Origin: Hyphomicrobiaceae bacterium
GTDB taxonomy: Bacteria; Pseudomonadota; Alphaproteobacteria; Rhizobiales; Hyphomicrobiaceae
Direction: 5' to 3'
Assembly: GCA_022842785.1 (NCBI GenBank)
Contig: JALHOW010000011.1
Span: 58,540 to 122,539, forward strand
DNA length: 64,000 bases
The notes under the pieces are model-generated. The model saw only the letters and a list, made by a program, of their open reading frames with translations. It did no database searches and was not told the origin of the DNA. Both the position numbers and the translations under genes were made by a program. Below, piece after piece: positions 47,248-57,668 of the stretch (position 1 is the stretch's first letter; every line of letters starts with the position of its first letter).

Positions 47248-47537
47248 GCAAGCTCAAGGCCTACGACATCATCCGCTCGCCGGTCATCACCGAGAAGGCG
47301 ACGATGGCCTCCGAGGCGAACCAGGTGATCTTCAAGGTGTCGCGCTCCGCGACGAAGCCGGAGATCAAGGCCGCCGTCGAGCAGCTCTTCAACGTCAAGG
47401 TGAAGGCGGTCAATACCCTCGTCCGCAAGGGCAAGCTGAAGGCCTTCAAGGGCATCGTCGCCCGCCAGGGCGAGGTCAAGAAAGCCATCGTGACGCTCGA
47501 GGAAGGGCACTCGATCGACATCACGACCGGGCTCTGA
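47244..47537 (+). CDS. rplW: 50S ribosomal protein L23
   Basis: 97 residues. [20 protein letters not shown] and [18 protein letters not shown] are the family signature. It sits at the tunnel exit and docks trigger factor and SRP. ATGA overlap with rplD. Confidence 0.96.
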   Translation: MSKLKAYDIIRSPVITEKATMASEANQVIFKVSRSATKPEIKAAVEQLFNVKVKAVNTLVRKGKLKAFKGIVARQGEVKKAIVTLEEGHSIDITTGL

Positions 47538-47553
47538 GGAATAGAGAACGACC

Positions 47554-48375
47554 ATGGCACTGAAGACATATCGCCCCACATCGCCAGGCCGTCGCCAGCT
47601 CGTGCTGGTCGACCGCGACCATCTTTGGAAGGGCGCGCCGGTCAAGATGCTGGTCGAGGGCAAGTCCAAGACCGGTGGCCGCAACAACCACGGGCGCATC
47701 ACCATGCGCCACATCGGTGGTGGCCATAAGCAGTCCTATCGCCTCGTGGACTTTCGTCGTCGCAAGTTCGATGTCGAGGGCACGGTCGAGCGGCTCGAGT
47801 ACGATCCGAACCGGACGGCCTTCATCGCGCTCGTCAAATACACGGACGGTGAGCTCGCCTACATTCTCGCGCCGCAGCGGCTCAATGTTGGCGACAAGGT
47901 CGTTGCAGGCGCCGCTGTCGACGTGAAGCCCGGCAACGCCATGCCGCTCTCGTCGATCCCGATCGGCACGATCGTTCACAACGTCGAGCTGAAGGCAGGG
48001 CGCGGCGGTCAGATCGCACGTTCGGCCGGTGCCTTCGTGCAGCTCGTCGGCCGTGACGCCGGCTGGGCTGTGCTGAAGCTGAAGTCGGGCGAGACGCGGC
48101 GTGTGCGCCAGGAGTGCATGGCGACGGTCGGCGCGGTTTCGAACCCCGATCACGGCAACATCTCGATCGGCAAGGCCGGTCGTACGCGCTGGCTCGGCAT
48201 TCGCCCGACGGTGCGCTCGGTCATGATGAACCCGGTTGATCACCCGAACGGTGGCCGCACCAAGGGCGGCAAGCACTGGGCGACCCCGTGGGGTAAGCCG
48301 ACCAAGGGCTTCAAGACGCGCAAGAACAAAGCGACGGACAAGTTCATCGTCCGCACGCGCAGCAAGAGCAAGTAG
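47554..48375 (+). CDS. rplB: 50S ribosomal protein L2
   Basis: 273 residues. N terminus [40 protein letters not shown] in the first third; the C-terminal peptidyl-transferase-proximal loop is [19 protein letters not shown], with the conserved histidine. Binds domain IV of 23S rRNA and joins the subunits. Confidence 0.97.
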   Translation: MALKTYRPTSPGRRQLVLVDRDHLWKGAPVKMLVEGKSKTGGRNNHGRITMRHIGGGHKQSYRLVDFRRRKFDVEGTVERLEYDPNRTAFIALVKYTDGELAYILAPQRLNVGDKVVAGAAVDVKPGNAMPLSSIPIGTIVHNVELKAGRGGQIARSAGAFVQLVGRDAGWAVLKLKSGETRRVRQECMATVGAVSNPDHGNISIGKAGRTRWLGIRPTVRSVMMNPVDHPNGGRTKGGKHWATPWGKPTKGFKTRKNKATDKFIVRTRSKSK

Positions 48376-48386
48376 GAGCATCGATC

Positions 48387-48668
48387 GTGGCACGTTCTGT
48401 TTGGAAAGGCCCGTTCGTCGACGGCTATCTCTTGAAGAAGGCCGAGAAAGTGCGTGGGGGCGGCCGCAGCGAGATCATCAAGATCTGGTCGCGCCGTTCG
48501 ACGATCCTGCCGCAGTTCGTCGGTCTGACGTTCGGCGTGCACAACGGCCAGAAGCACATTCCCGTGTCCGTCAATGAGGACATGGTTGGGCACAAGTTCG
48601 GCGAGTTCGCGCCGACGCGCACCTTCCATGGCCACAGCGGCGACAAGAAAGCGACAAGGGGCAGGTAA
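48387..48668 (+). CDS. rpsS: 30S ribosomal protein S19
   Basis: 93 residues, normal length, GTG start. [20 protein letters not shown] and [20 protein letters not shown] are typical, as is the end [13 protein letters not shown]. It contacts the A- and P-site tRNA region of the small-subunit head together with S13. Confidence 0.96.
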   Translation: MARSVWKGPFVDGYLLKKAEKVRGGGRSEIIKIWSRRSTILPQFVGLTFGVHNGQKHIPVSVNEDMVGHKFGEFAPTRTFHGHSGDKKATRGR

Positions 48669-48669
48669 G

Positions 48670-49080
48670 ATGGGTAAGCCCAAAGCCGAACGGCGTCTGC
48701 CGGAGAACCAGGTCCAGGCCGTGGCGCGCAACCTGCGCGTCTCACCGCAGAAGCTCAACCTCGTTGCCGCGATGATCCGCGGCAAGAAGGTGCAGACGGC
48801 GCTGACGGAACTCGAGTTCTCGCGGAAGCGGATCGCGGGCGACGTACGCAAGTGCCTCATGAGCGCGGTCGCCAACGCCGAGAACAATCACGGTCTCGAC
48901 GTCGATGATCTGGTCGTCTCCGAGGCTTTCGTCGGCAAGAACCTCGTCATGAAGCGTTTCCACGCCCGCGGGCGTGGTCGCTCGGGCGGGATTATCAAAC
49001 CGTTTTCGCAGCTCACCGTGATCGTGCGCGAGGCTGCCGCCAAGGCCGCAGCCGAGACCACTGCAGAGGAGGCCGCCTGA
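48670..49080 (+). CDS. rplV: 50S ribosomal protein L22
   Basis: 136 residues from the ATG one base after the rpsS stop. Typical are [20 protein letters not shown] and the tunnel hairpin [19 protein letters not shown]. The last 20 residues are an Ala/Glu-rich tail. The frame stays open upstream inside rpsS, but that part is not the gene. Stop and rpsC start share one base. Confidence 0.96.
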   Translation: MGKPKAERRLPENQVQAVARNLRVSPQKLNLVAAMIRGKKVQTALTELEFSRKRIAGDVRKCLMSAVANAENNHGLDVDDLVVSEAFVGKNLVMKRFHARGRGRSGGIIKPFSQLTVIVREAAAKAAAETTAEEAA

Positions 49081-49829
49081 TGGGTCACAAGGTCAATCCC
49101 GTCGGCCTTCGCGTCGGCATCAACCGCACGTGGGACAGCCGCTGGTTCGCGAGCCGCGCCGAGTACGGCAAGCTGCTGCATGAAGACAGGAAGATGCGCG
49201 AGCACATCCTGAAGATGCAGCGTCAGGCCGGCATTGCGAAGATCGTGATCGAGCGTCCGCACAAGAAGTGCCGCGTGACCGTTCATTCGGCGCGTCCCGG
49301 CATTCTGATCGGCAAGAAGGGCGCCGACATCGAGAAGCTGCGCGGCGAGCTCGCGCGCCTCACGCAGTCGGAAGTGCATCTCAACATCGTTGAGGTGCGC
49401 AAGCCCGAGATCGATGCGGTCCTCGTGGCCGAGACGATCGCTCAGCAGCTCGAGCGCCGCGTTGCCTTCCGTCGCGCCATGAAGCGTGCCGTGCAGTCGG
49501 CGCTGCGTCTGGGTGCGCAGGGCATCAGGATCAACGTTTCGGGCCGCCTCGGCGGCGCTGAAATTGCCCGCGTCGAATGGTACCGCGAGGGCCGCGTGCC
49601 GCTGCATACGCTTCGTGCCGATATCGACTTCGGCTACGGCATTGCGCGCACGGCCTACGGCATCATCGGCGTGAAGGTGTGGATCTATAAGGGCGAGATC
49701 ATCGAGCACGACCCGATGGCGTCTGAGCGTCGTTCGCTCGAGTCGCAAGAGGGTGGCGGTGGTGATCGGCGCCGGCGCGAGGACCGCGGCGATCGGGGTG
49801 ATCGCGGCGACCGTCGTCCGCGCGACTAA
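49080..49829 (+). CDS. rpsC: 30S ribosomal protein S3
   Basis: 249 residues. The KH domain is visible in [20 protein letters not shown], and the C-terminal domain in [20 protein letters not shown]. After about residue 219 comes an extra tail of G, D and R with a repeated RGD unit, longer than in E. coli S3 (about 232 residues). S3 helps unwind mRNA at the entry site. Confidence 0.96.
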   Translation: MGHKVNPVGLRVGINRTWDSRWFASRAEYGKLLHEDRKMREHILKMQRQAGIAKIVIERPHKKCRVTVHSARPGILIGKKGADIEKLRGELARLTQSEVHLNIVEVRKPEIDAVLVAETIAQQLERRVAFRRAMKRAVQSALRLGAQGIRINVSGRLGGAEIARVEWYREGRVPLHTLRADIDFGYGIARTAYGIIGVKVWIYKGEIIEHDPMASERRSLESQEGGGGDRRRREDRGDRGDRGDRRPRD

Positions 49830-49850
49830 AGCCTTCGAGGAACGACTGTC

Positions 49851-50261
49851 ATGATGCAACCAAAACGGACGAAGTTCCGCAAGCAGCACAAGGGCCGCAT
49901 TCACGGCGCTGCCAAGGGCGGAACCGACCTCAACTTCGGCTCGCATGGCCTCAAGGCCGCTGAGCCGGAGCGCCTGAGTGCGCGCCAGATCGAGGCCGCA
50001 CGTCGTGCCATCACGCGTCACATGAAGCGTGCAGGCCGCGTGTGGATCCGGATCTTCCCGGATGTGCCGGTGACGAAGAAGCCGGCCGAGGTGCGCATGG
50101 GCTCGGGCAAGGGTAGCCCCGAGTTGTGGGTGTGCCGGGTCAAGCCGGGCCGCATCATGTTCGAGATCGACGGTGTGCCGGACAACGTCGCGCGCGAGGC
50201 GCTGACGCTCGGTGCGGCCAAGCTGCCGATCGCGACGCGCATCGTGACGCGACTGCTGTGA
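49851..50261 (+). CDS. rplP: 50S ribosomal protein L16
   Basis: 136 residues, normal length. [20 protein letters not shown] at the start (the second ATG three bases on is equally possible), with [20 protein letters not shown] and [20 protein letters not shown]. Lies near the A site of the large subunit. GAGGAACG box upstream. Confidence 0.96.
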   Translation: MMQPKRTKFRKQHKGRIHGAAKGGTDLNFGSHGLKAAEPERLSARQIEAARRAITRHMKRAGRVWIRIFPDVPVTKKPAEVRMGSGKGSPELWVCRVKPGRIMFEIDGVPDNVAREALTLGAAKLPIATRIVTRLL

Positions 50262-50294
50262 CGGTCCAGGATTTGAGAGTTTAAGAGGCCCGAT

Positions 50295-50501
50295 ATGGCG
50301 GCAGAGAAATTCAAGACCATGACGCTCGATCAGCTCGACGAGGAGCTGGTGAAGCTCAAGAAGGAGCAGTTCAACCTGCGCTTTCAGGCGGCGTCCGGTC
50401 AGCTCGAGAACACGGCGCGCATCCGCATCGTTCGTCGCGAGATCGCACGTGTAAAAACGTTCGCCCGTTCGCTCCGGGGCAATGCCCCGGCGGCCGGCTG
50501 A
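50295..50501 (+). CDS. rpmC: 50S ribosomal protein L29
   Basis: 68 residues in two helices. [20 protein letters not shown] and the hairpin [20 protein letters not shown] are the family pattern. Located at the tunnel exit beside L23. Confidence 0.95.
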   Translation: MAAEKFKTMTLDQLDEELVKLKKEQFNLRFQAASGQLENTARIRIVRREIARVKTFARSLRGNAPAAG

Positions 50502-50515
50502 GGAAGGGGATCGAT

Positions 50516-50752
50516 ATGCCAAAGCGTATTCTCAACGGCGTCGTCGTCTCCGACAAGAACGACAAGACGATCGTGGTGGAAGTGGAGCGTCGCTTCACGC
50601 ATCCGCTGCTGAAGAAGACCGTGCGCCGCTCGAAGAAGTACCAGGCGCACGACGAGGAAAACACGTTCAAGACCGGCGACAAGGTGCGTATTCAAGAGAG
50701 CGCCCCGATCTCGCGCCACAAGCGTTGGGTCGCACTGAAGCAGCCGGGCTGA
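50516..50752 (+). CDS. rpsQ: 30S ribosomal protein S17
   Basis: 78 residues. [20 protein letters not shown] begins the OB-like barrel and [15 protein letters not shown] ends it. Primary 16S-binding protein that helps early assembly. 14 bases after rpmC. Confidence 0.95.
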   Translation: MPKRILNGVVVSDKNDKTIVVEVERRFTHPLLKKTVRRSKKYQAHDEENTFKTGDKVRIQESAPISRHKRWVALKQPG

Positions 50753-50780
50753 GACGGCAGGAAGGACTGAGGATCGCACC

Positions 50781-51149
50781 ATGATCCAGATGGAATCAAA
50801 TCTCGATGTCGCCGACAATTCCGGCGCTCGTCGTGTGCAGTGCATCAAGGTGCTCGGTGGCTCCAAGCGCCGCTACGCCACGATCGGCGACACGATCGTC
50901 GTATCGGTGAAAGAGGCCATTCCGCGCGGTCGCGTGAAGAAGGGCCAGGTCATGAAGGCCGTGATCGTGCGTACCGCCAAGGGCGTGCGTCGCGCTGATG
51001 GCTCGCTGATCCGCTTCGACCGCAATGCGGCAGTGCTGATCAACGCCAACGGCGATCCGATCGGCACGCGCATCTTCGGACCAGTGACGCGCGAGCTGCG
51101 TGCTAGGAAGCACGTAAAGATCATGTCGCTTGCGCCGGAGGTTCTGTAA
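50781..51149 (+). CDS. rplN: 50S ribosomal protein L14
   Basis: 122 residues, normal length. [20 protein letters not shown] and [20 protein letters not shown] are diagnostic. It lies at the subunit interface. The stop and the rplX start share one base. Confidence 0.97.
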   Translation: MIQMESNLDVADNSGARRVQCIKVLGGSKRRYATIGDTIVVSVKEAIPRGRVKKGQVMKAVIVRTAKGVRRADGSLIRFDRNAAVLINANGDPIGTRIFGPVTRELRARKHVKIMSLAPEVL

Positions 51150-51475
51150 TGCCGTCGCTTAAGATCAAGAAAGGTGACCACGTCATCGTGCTCGCGGGCC
51201 GCGACAAGGGCAAGCACGGCGAGGTCATCAAGATGCTCCCCAAGGAGAACCGCGCGCTCGTGCGTGGCGTGAACATGGTGCGCCGCCATCAGAAGCAGAG
51301 TGCGACCACCGAGGGTGGGATCATCTCCAAGGAAGCAACCATAGAACTGTCGAACCTCGCGCTCGAGGATCCGAAGGACGGCAAGCCGACGCGTGTCGGT
51401 TTCAAGTTCCTCGACGATGGCCGCAAGGTGCGGTTCTCGAAGCGCTCGGGCGAAGTTATTCCGGAGAAGTCATAA
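51149..51475 (+). CDS. rplX: 50S ribosomal protein L24
   Basis: 108 residues. The KOW motif is [20 protein letters not shown] near the N terminus, followed by [20 protein letters not shown]. An assembly-initiator protein of the large subunit. Confidence 0.96.
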   Translation: MPSLKIKKGDHVIVLAGRDKGKHGEVIKMLPKENRALVRGVNMVRRHQKQSATTEGGIISKEATIELSNLALEDPKDGKPTRVGFKFLDDGRKVRFSKRSGEVIPEKS

Positions 51476-51478
51476 GCC

Positions 51479-52174
51479 ATGGCCGACAACGCGAAACAGA
51501 AGGGCGGCAGCGCCCCCGCTGGCGCCAAAGGCGGTAAGCCCACACAGGGCAAAGGTCCGCCAGCCAAGGAAGCCAAGGGCAAGCCCGCCACAGGTGCGGC
51601 AGCAGCTCCGAGGAAGCCACGCCCGGCGGACTACAAGCCGCGTATGAAGGCGCTTTACGAGGCGGAGATCCGCAAGAAACTTGCGGAGCACTTCGGGTAC
51701 AGCAACCCGATGCGCATTCCGCGCCTCGAGAAGATCGTGCTCAACATGGGCGTCGGCGAGGCCGTCAACGACCGCAAGAAGGTTGAGAACGCCTCGAAGG
51801 ATCTCGCGATGATTGCGGGCCAGCGGCCGGTGATCACGCGGGCACGGAAGTCGATTGCGACGTACAAGGTGCGCGAGAACATGGCGCTCGGCGCCAAGGT
51901 TACGCTGCGCGGCGATCGCATGTACGAGTTCCTCGACCGTCTGGTCACGATCGCGCTGCCGCGCGTGAAGGACTTCCGCGGGCTGAATGCGAAGAGCTTC
52001 GACGGACGCGGCAACTTTGCGCTCGGCCTCAAGGAGCACATCGTGTTCCCGGAGATCGACTATGACCAGGTCGACGAGATCTGGGGCATGGACGTGATCG
52101 TGTGCACGACCGCGGGCACCGACGACGAGGCTCGCGAGTTGCTGCGCGCTTTTAATTTTCCGTTCCGCACGTAA
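51479..52174 (+). CDS. rplE: 50S ribosomal protein L5 with long N-terminal extension
   Basis: 231 residues against about 180-185 for most L5 proteins. The normal fold starts near residue 48 ([20 protein letters not shown]) and continues with [20 protein letters not shown] and [20 protein letters not shown]. The first 47 residues are low complexity (G, A, P, K). The ATG three bases after rplX and the open frame support translation of the extension; no internal ATG with a good box precedes the fold. L5 binds 5S rRNA and the P-site tRNA. Confidence 0.95.
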   Translation: MADNAKQKGGSAPAGAKGGKPTQGKGPPAKEAKGKPATGAAAAPRKPRPADYKPRMKALYEAEIRKKLAEHFGYSNPMRIPRLEKIVLNMGVGEAVNDRKKVENASKDLAMIAGQRPVITRARKSIATYKVRENMALGAKVTLRGDRMYEFLDRLVTIALPRVKDFRGLNAKSFDGRGNFALGLKEHIVFPEIDYDQVDEIWGMDVIVCTTAGTDDEARELLRAFNFPFRT

Positions 52175-52235
52175 TGGGACGAATGAAGTTCAGGCAGGCA
52201 GCGACCCTGCCGGCATATGGGTCTTGGAGGACCTG

Positions 52236-52541
52236 ATGGCGAAGAAGAGCTCGATCAACAAGAATCAGCGCCGGCGCAAGCTGGTGGATCAGTACGCCGA
52301 GCGGCGCAAAGAGCTGAAAGAGACGGCGGCCGATCTCAAGCAGCCGGCCGAGGTGCGCTTTGCGGCGCAGCTCAAGCTCGCCACGTTGCCGCGGAACTCG
52401 TCGAAGACGCGTATCCGCAACCGCTGCGAAATCACGGGCCGCTCGCGCGGTTACTATCGCAAGCTCAAGCTGTGCCGCAATCAGCTCCGCGAGCTGGCAA
52501 GCCAGGGCATGATCCCCGGCATGGTCAAGTCGAGCTGGTAG
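52236..52541 (+). CDS. rpsN: 30S ribosomal protein S14 (zinc-free type)
   Basis: 101 residues, starting [20 protein letters not shown] behind GGAGGA. It ends with [20 protein letters not shown]. This is the long form without the CxxC zinc pairs. Lies in the small-subunit head. Confidence 0.96.
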   Translation: MAKKSSINKNQRRRKLVDQYAERRKELKETAADLKQPAEVRFAAQLKLATLPRNSSKTRIRNRCEITGRSRGYYRKLKLCRNQLRELASQGMIPGMVKSSW

Positions 52542-52555
52542 AAGGACGAGACCCT

Positions 52556-52954
52556 ATGGCGATGAACGATCCGCTCGGCGATATGCTCACCCGCATCCGC
52601 AATGCGCAGATGCGGCGGCGGCCGAAGGTGACCAGCCCGGCCTCCAACCTCAGGACGCGCGTTCTCGACGTGCTGGCCGAGGAAGGCTATATCCGCGGTT
52701 ACACGCGCGTCGATCACAAGAACGGCATGTCCGAGCTCGAGATCGAGCTCAAGTACCAGAACGGTCAGCCGGCGATTAAGGAGATCTCCCGCGTCTCCAA
52801 GCCCGGCCGTCGCGTGTACTCGCCGCTCCGCGATCTCCCGACGGTCGCCAACGGCCTCGGCCTCTCGATCCTGTCGACGCCGAAGGGCGTGATGTCGGAT
52901 ACGAGGGCGCGCGAGGAGCAGGTCGGCGGCGAGGTGCTCTGCAGCGTATTCTGA
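52556..52954 (+). CDS. rpsH: 30S ribosomal protein S8
   Basis: 132 residues, normal length. [20 protein letters not shown] at the start and [16 protein letters not shown] near the end. Central 16S assembly protein; in E. coli it represses the spc operon by binding its mRNA. The longer open frame upstream belongs to an overlapping rpsN reading and is ignored. Confidence 0.96.
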   Translation: MAMNDPLGDMLTRIRNAQMRRRPKVTSPASNLRTRVLDVLAEEGYIRGYTRVDHKNGMSELEIELKYQNGQPAIKEISRVSKPGRRVYSPLRDLPTVANGLGLSILSTPKGVMSDTRAREEQVGGEVLCSVF

Positions 52955-53019
52955 GGCGTGGGTGCCCTAACCAGATTGGGCGCCTACGGCTGGATGATTT
53001 GAATTGAGGAAATGAGGCG

Positions 53020-53559
53020 ATGTCGCGCATCGGCAAGAAACCGGTCCCCATTCCCGCCAACGTGCAGGCGGAAGTGAGCGGCCAGACTGTCAAGGTCAAG
53101 GGGCCGAAGGGCGAGCTTTCCGTGACGCTCCCCGAGGACGTCAAGGTCGAGAAGACCGCCGACGGTGTCAGCGTAACGCCGCGCGAGGACACGCAGCGTG
53201 CGCGTAGCATGTGGGGTCTCTCGCGCACGCTCGTCGACAACCAGATCAAGGGTGTCGTCAACGGTTATGCTGAGACGCTCGAGATTCACGGCGTTGGCTT
53301 CCGTGCCCAGCTGAAGGGCAAGGATCTGACGCTGCAACTCGGGTTCAGTCACGAGATCAACTACAAGATTCCCGACGGTATCGACGTGAAGCTCGGCGGT
53401 CCGCGCCAGGATCACGTGCTTATCTCAGGTATCGACAAGCAGAAGGTTGGGCAGGTTGCGGCTGAGATCCGTGGCTACCGACCGCCAGAGCCGTACCAGG
53501 GCAAGGGTGTTCGCTATCAAGGCGAGTTCATCCTGCGCAAGGAAGGCAAGAAGAAGTAG
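53020..53559 (+). CDS. rplF: 50S ribosomal protein L6
   Basis: 179 residues, normal length. [20 protein letters not shown], then [20 protein letters not shown] and the signature end [20 protein letters not shown]. Sits near the GTPase-associated region where EF-Tu and EF-G bind. Confidence 0.97.
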   Translation: MSRIGKKPVPIPANVQAEVSGQTVKVKGPKGELSVTLPEDVKVEKTADGVSVTPREDTQRARSMWGLSRTLVDNQIKGVVNGYAETLEIHGVGFRAQLKGKDLTLQLGFSHEINYKIPDGIDVKLGGPRQDHVLISGIDKQKVGQVAAEIRGYRPPEPYQGKGVRYQGEFILRKEGKKK

Positions 53560-53570
53560 CGAGAGAACCG

Positions 53571-53933
53571 ATGAGCGCCCACGACAAACAGTTCCAGCGC
53601 CGCGCCCAGCGCGTACGGCGGACCTTGAAGAAGGTCGCGAACGGGAAGCCGCGCCTGTCGGTTTTCCGTTCGTCCAAGCATATCTATGCGCAGGTGATCG
53701 ACGACGCCAAGGGCGTGACGGTTGCCGCTGCCTCGAGCATCGAAAAAGATCTCAAGGGCAAGCTGAAGACTGGCGCGGACAAGGCTGCGGCTGCCGAAGT
53801 CGGCAAGCTGCTTGCCGAACGCGCGGTCAAGGCTGGCATTGCCGAGGTCGTCTTCGATCGCGGCGGCTACATCTATCACGGACGCGTCAAGTCGCTGGCC
53901 GATGCGGCCCGCGAAGGCGGCCTGAGCTTCTGA
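53571..53933 (+). CDS. rplR: 50S ribosomal protein L18
   Basis: 120 residues. The 5S-binding part is [20 protein letters not shown] and the end is [27 protein letters not shown]. Works with L5 on 5S rRNA. Twelve bases after rplF. Confidence 0.96.
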   Translation: MSAHDKQFQRRAQRVRRTLKKVANGKPRLSVFRSSKHIYAQVIDDAKGVTVAAASSIEKDLKGKLKTGADKAAAAEVGKLLAERAVKAGIAEVVFDRGGYIYHGRVKSLADAAREGGLSF

Positions 53934-53952
53934 GCGAGAAAGGTTTATCGAC

Positions 53953-54528
53953 GTGGCACGCAATCCTTCCCGAGATCGGGACCGCGACGACGATCGCAAA
54001 GGCGATTTCACCGAGAAGCTCGTCCATATCAACCGCGTTGCGAAGGTTGTGAAGGGCGGTAAGCGCTTCGGTTTCGCGGCGCTCGTGGTCGTCGGCGATC
54101 AGCAGGGCCAGGTCGGTTTCGGCCATGGCAAGGCGCGCGAAGTGCCTGAAGCCATCCGCAAGGCTGGCGAGGCTGCGCGCCGCGCGATGCTGCGTGTGCC
54201 GATGCGCGACAAGCGTACGCTGCATCATGACTGCAAGGGCCGCCATGGTGCGGGCCGCGTCATCCTTCGTGCAGCGCCTCCCGGTACGGGCATCATCGCA
54301 GGTGGCCCCATGCGTGCGGTGTTCGATGCGCTCGGCGTGCGCGACGTCGTCGCGAAGTCGCTTGGTTCGTCGAACCCCTACAACATGGTTCGTGCAACCT
54401 TCGACGCGCTGAAGACGCAGGAGAACCCGCGCGCTGTTGCTGCACGTCGCAGCAAGAAGGTGAGCGAGATCGTTGCGCGCCGTCGTGACACGGCGGGCGA
54501 TGCGACGACCGAGGCCGCGCAGGACTAG
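53953..54528 (+). CDS. rpsE: 30S ribosomal protein S5
   Basis: 191 residues with a GTG start. [20 protein letters not shown] (dsRBD-like half), [20 protein letters not shown], and [20 protein letters not shown]. Contributes to translation accuracy and mRNA unwinding. Confidence 0.96.
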   Translation: MARNPSRDRDRDDDRKGDFTEKLVHINRVAKVVKGGKRFGFAALVVVGDQQGQVGFGHGKAREVPEAIRKAGEAARRAMLRVPMRDKRTLHHDCKGRHGAGRVILRAAPPGTGIIAGGPMRAVFDALGVRDVVAKSLGSSNPYNMVRATFDALKTQENPRAVAARRSKKVSEIVARRRDTAGDATTEAAQD

Positions 54529-54545
54529 TCAAGCTCTTGGAACTG

Positions 54546-54567
54546 GGCGGCGCTGAGTGGCGCCGCC
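54546..54567 (+). promoter_or_regulatory. Hairpin between rpsE and rpmD
   Basis: Perfect 8-bp GC stem GGCGGCGC/GCGCCGCC with a 6-base loop, in a 67-base gap of an otherwise tight operon. No T-run follows, so it is more likely an mRNA processing or stability element than a terminator. Confidence 0.45.
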
Positions 54568-54595
54568 GGGATCCAGGCCAGAGGACACGAAGAAC

Positions 54596-54805
54596 ATGGC
54601 AGACGGTAAGAGCGGCGCCGGCAAGACGATCACCGTCGAGCAGATCGCGAGCCCCATGCGGCGCCCGGACATACAGCGCCAGACCCTCATCGGTCTTGGC
54701 CTCAACAAGCTGCACCGCCGGCGTACGCTCGTGGATACGCCCGACGTGCGCGGCATGATCAACAGAATTTCGCACCTCGTGAAAATCGTCGAAGAGACGA
54801 AATAG
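54596..54805 (+). CDS. rpmD: 50S ribosomal protein L30
   Basis: 69 residues from the ATG at 54596. [40 protein letters not shown] and [16 protein letters not shown] are typical. The first ten residues (Gly/Ser/Ala/Lys) are a short extension over the common roughly 60-residue form. Confidence 0.94.
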   Translation: MADGKSGAGKTITVEQIASPMRRPDIQRQTLIGLGLNKLHRRRTLVDTPDVRGMINRISHLVKIVEETK

Positions 54806-54835
54806 CGACGTCGAGCAATGAAGGAGCGCGGGGCC

Positions 54836-55387
54836 ATGCGGCTCAACGACATCAAGGACAATGCCGGTTCGCGCAAGACGCGCGTCAGGATCGGCCGTGG
54901 CATCGGCTCAGGCGTCGGCAAGACCGGCGGTCGCGGTGGTAAGGGTCAGACGGCGCGCTCGGGCGTCGCGATCGGGGGCTTCGAGGGCGGCCAGATGCCG
55001 CTCCATCGGCGTCTGCCGAAGCGCGGTTTCCGCTCGCGCAGCCGCGATGAATTCAACGAGGTTTCGGTCGGCAATCTTCAGGGGGCTGTCGATATCGGCC
55101 GCCTCGATGCGGGCAAGCCGGTCGATATCGCGGCGCTCAAGGCCGCGGGCCTTGTACGTCGTGAGCTGAGCGGTGTTCGCATTCTCGGCGACGGCGAGAT
55201 CAAGTCGGCGTTGAAGCTGACGGTCAATCACGCATCGGCTTCCGCACGCGCGGCCATCGAGAAGGCTGGCGGCGCCATCACGCTGATCGAGCGCAAGGTG
55301 CTGGCGGCGGACGAGGCCAAGCGCGCGAAGACCGCAGCCAAGAAGGCCAAGTCGGACGGCACGAAGAAGAAGTCCGAAGACGAATAG
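54836..55387 (+). CDS. rplO: 50S ribosomal protein L15 with basic C-terminal tail
   Basis: 183 residues from the ATG at 54836 ([20 protein letters not shown]). The glycine-rich RNA-binding start [20 protein letters not shown] and [20 protein letters not shown] are typical. The last 25 residues form a Lys/Ala/Asp-rich tail not needed for the fold (E. coli L15 has about 144 residues). Confidence 0.95.
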   Translation: MRLNDIKDNAGSRKTRVRIGRGIGSGVGKTGGRGGKGQTARSGVAIGGFEGGQMPLHRRLPKRGFRSRSRDEFNEVSVGNLQGAVDIGRLDAGKPVDIAALKAAGLVRRELSGVRILGDGEIKSALKLTVNHASASARAAIEKAGGAITLIERKVLAADEAKRAKTAAKKAKSDGTKKKSEDE

Positions 55388-55556
55388 GCCGCGTATCTGG
55401 TCGGGGCGGGAAACGGGTGCGGAACGGTTGTTGGGGGCCGCGTCGCTGTCGCCAGTTGCACCGAACCTGTTCAAGCCCCATGTTGATCGAAATTCTTGTG
55501 GCTCCGCCCGGCCCTCCGGTGCGGGGCCCGAGTCCGTCCCGGGAGCCTGAGACGCC

Positions 55557-56921
55557 ATGGTATCGGCCGCCGAGCAACTTGCAGCCAACTTGAACTTCGG
55601 TGCCTTTTCGAAGGCCGAAGAACTCAAGAAGCGGATCTGGTTCACGCTAGGGGCGCTTGTCGTCTACCGCATCGGTACGTTCATTCCGATGCCGGGCATC
55701 GATCCGGTCGCCTTCGCCGAGACATTTCGCCAGAATTCGTCTGGCATTCTCGGCATGGTCAATCTGTTCGCCGGCGGCGCGATCGAGCGCATGGCGATCT
55801 TTGCGCTCAACATCATGCCCTACATCTCTGCATCGATCATCATGCAGCTGATGTCGTCGGTCTCGCCCAAGCTCGAAGCGCTCAAGAAGGAAGGTGAGCA
55901 GGGCCGCAAGCAGATCAACCAGTACACCCGTTACCTGACCGTGGTGCTCGCCGCCTTCCAGGCGTACGGCATCGCCATAGGTCTTCAAGGTTCGTCCGGC
56001 CCATCTGGCTCTGTGGTCGTCGAACCAGGCTTGTTCTTCCAGATGTCGACCGTGATCACGCTGGTCGGCGGCACCATGTTCCTCATGTGGCTCGGCGAGC
56101 AGATCACGGCGCGGGGCGTCGGTAACGGCATCTCGCTCATCATCTTCGCCGGCATCGTCGCCGGATTGCCGAGTGCGATCATCGGCCTCTTCGAGCTGGC
56201 CCGCACGGGCGCGCTCGCGACGCCGCTGCTGCTGATGCTCCTCGTGCTCATGCTCGCGGTCGTCGCCGCGATCGTTTTCATGGAGCGCGCACAGCGCCGG
56301 CTGCTCATCCAGTATCCGAAGCGCCAGGTCGGCAATCGCATGTTCCAGGGCGAGGCTTCGCACCTGCCCTTGAAGCTCAACACCGCGGGCGTCATTCCGC
56401 CGATCTTCGCATCCTCGCTGTTGTTGCTGCCGATCACGGCGGCCCAGTTCAGCCAGGGTGGCACCGGCGGCTCCGAATGGCTGAATGCAATCGTGGCTGC
56501 GCTTGGTCGCGGCCAGCCGCTGCACATCGCCGTCTATGTGGCGATGATCATCTTCTTTGCGTTCTTCTATACGGCCGTCGTTTTCAACGCGAACGATACG
56601 GCCGATAACCTGCGCAAGTACGGCGGCTATCTGCCGGGCATCCGGCCGGGCCAGAAGACTGCCGAGTACATCGACTACGTGCTGACCCGCATTACGCTTG
56701 TTGGTGCCATCTATCTCGCGATCGTGTGCGTCCTGCCCGAGCTGTTGATCGCCTATGCGGCGGTACCCTTCTACTTCGGCGGCACGTCACTGCTCATTGC
56801 GGTGAGCGTCACAATGGATACCGTGGCCCAGGTACAGAGCCATCTGCTGGCTCATCAGTACGAAGGGCTGATCAAGAAGGCGAAGCTTAGGGGCGCGTCG
56901 TCGCGGAGTGGCCGGAGATGA
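55557..56921 (+). CDS. secY: Protein translocase subunit SecY
   Basis: 454 residues with ten hydrophobic helices. TLGALVVYRIGTFIPMPGID begins TM1, the plug region follows (SGILGMVNLFAGGAIERMAI), and the C5 loop has RKYGGYLPGIRPGQKTAEYI. It forms the protein-conducting channel with SecE and SecG. Preceded by a 169-base gap, much longer than other gaps in the operon, so it may have its own promoter. ATGA overlap with adk. Confidence 0.97.
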   Translation: MVSAAEQLAANLNFGAFSKAEELKKRIWFTLGALVVYRIGTFIPMPGIDPVAFAETFRQNSSGILGMVNLFAGGAIERMAIFALNIMPYISASIIMQLMSSVSPKLEALKKEGEQGRKQINQYTRYLTVVLAAFQAYGIAIGLQGSSGPSGSVVVEPGLFFQMSTVITLVGGTMFLMWLGEQITARGVGNGISLIIFAGIVAGLPSAIIGLFELARTGALATPLLLMLLVLMLAVVAAIVFMERAQRRLLIQYPKRQVGNRMFQGEASHLPLKLNTAGVIPPIFASSLLLLPITAAQFSQGGTGGSEWLNAIVAALGRGQPLHIAVYVAMIIFFAFFYTAVVFNANDTADNLRKYGGYLPGIRPGQKTAEYIDYVLTRITLVGAIYLAIVCVLPELLIAYAAVPFYFGGTSLLIAVSVTMDTVAQVQSHLLAHQYEGLIKKAKLRGASSRSGRR

Positions 56922-57571
56922 AACTGATCCTGTTGGGGCCGCCGGGGGCCGGCAAGGGGACACAGGCTCAGCAGCTCGCAAAGAACCGCAGCCTCGTACA
57001 ACTTTCGACCGGTGAGATGCTGCGCGCCGCCGTCAAGGCCGGGACCGACGTGGGTCTCAAGGCCAAGGCGCTCATGGACAAGGGCGAGCTCGTCTCAGAC
57101 GACGTTGTCGTCGGCATCATCGCGGAGCGTATCGAGCAGCCGGACTGCAAGTCCGGCTTCATTCTCGACGGGTTTCCGCGAACGCTCCAGCAGGCAGCGG
57201 CGCTCGATCGCATGCTCGCCAGCAAGGGCGACCGCATGGATGCGGTCGTCGAGCTCAAGGTCGACTACAATCGCCTTGTTGAGCGTATTGTCGGTCGCTA
57301 TGCCTGCGCCAAGTGCGGCGAGGGCTACCACGATCGCTTCAAGCGCCCGAAGGTTCGCGGGGTCTGCGACGTGTGCGGTAGTACCGATTTCACGCGCCGT
57401 GCCGACGACAACGCGGAGACCGTCACCACGCGTATGATGGCCTACTACCGCGAGACCTCGCCGCTCATCGGCTATTACTTCTGTAAAGGCAACCTTCATG
57501 CCGTCGACGGGATGGAGCCGATCGAAGACGTCGCCGTCGCGATTGAAGGCATCCTCAACAAGCTGTCTTAG
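56918..57571 (+). CDS. adk: Adenylate kinase with zinc lid
   Basis: 217 residues, long-lid form. P-loop GPPGAGKGT (7-15), FILDGFPRTLQQAAALD, and four lid cysteines (130, 133, 150, 153), which form a zinc site as in Gram-positive enzymes and many Alphaproteobacteria. It converts AMP plus ATP to two ADP. Coupled to secY. In related genomes rpsM follows; here it does not. Confidence 0.96.
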   Translation: MKLILLGPPGAGKGTQAQQLAKNRSLVQLSTGEMLRAAVKAGTDVGLKAKALMDKGELVSDDVVVGIIAERIEQPDCKSGFILDGFPRTLQQAAALDRMLASKGDRMDAVVELKVDYNRLVERIVGRYACAKCGEGYHDRFKRPKVRGVCDVCGSTDFTRRADDNAETVTTRMMAYYRETSPLIGYYFCKGNLHAVDGMEPIEDVAVAIEGILNKLS

Positions 57572-57633
57572 GACGGGCGCCCCATCGCGGCCATACGGCC
57601 GACCCCATTCCATGGCACGTGGGCAGGTCACGC

Positions 57634-57668
57634 AGCAGACCGGCGCTTCAACCGTGCGCCGGTCTGCT
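57634..57668 (+). terminator. Terminator after adk
   Basis: Perfect 13-bp stem AGCAGACCGGCGC (57634-57646) with GCGCCGGTCTGCT (57656-57668), 9-base loop, followed by CTATAAGTTTGT. The best terminator candidate of the window; it ends the ribosomal gene string. Confidence 0.7.

Noticed and set aside
48888..50522. 544-codon minus-strand open frame over rplV-rpsC-rplP-rpmC
   Set aside because: Antisense to four ribosomal protein genes with clear family motifs.
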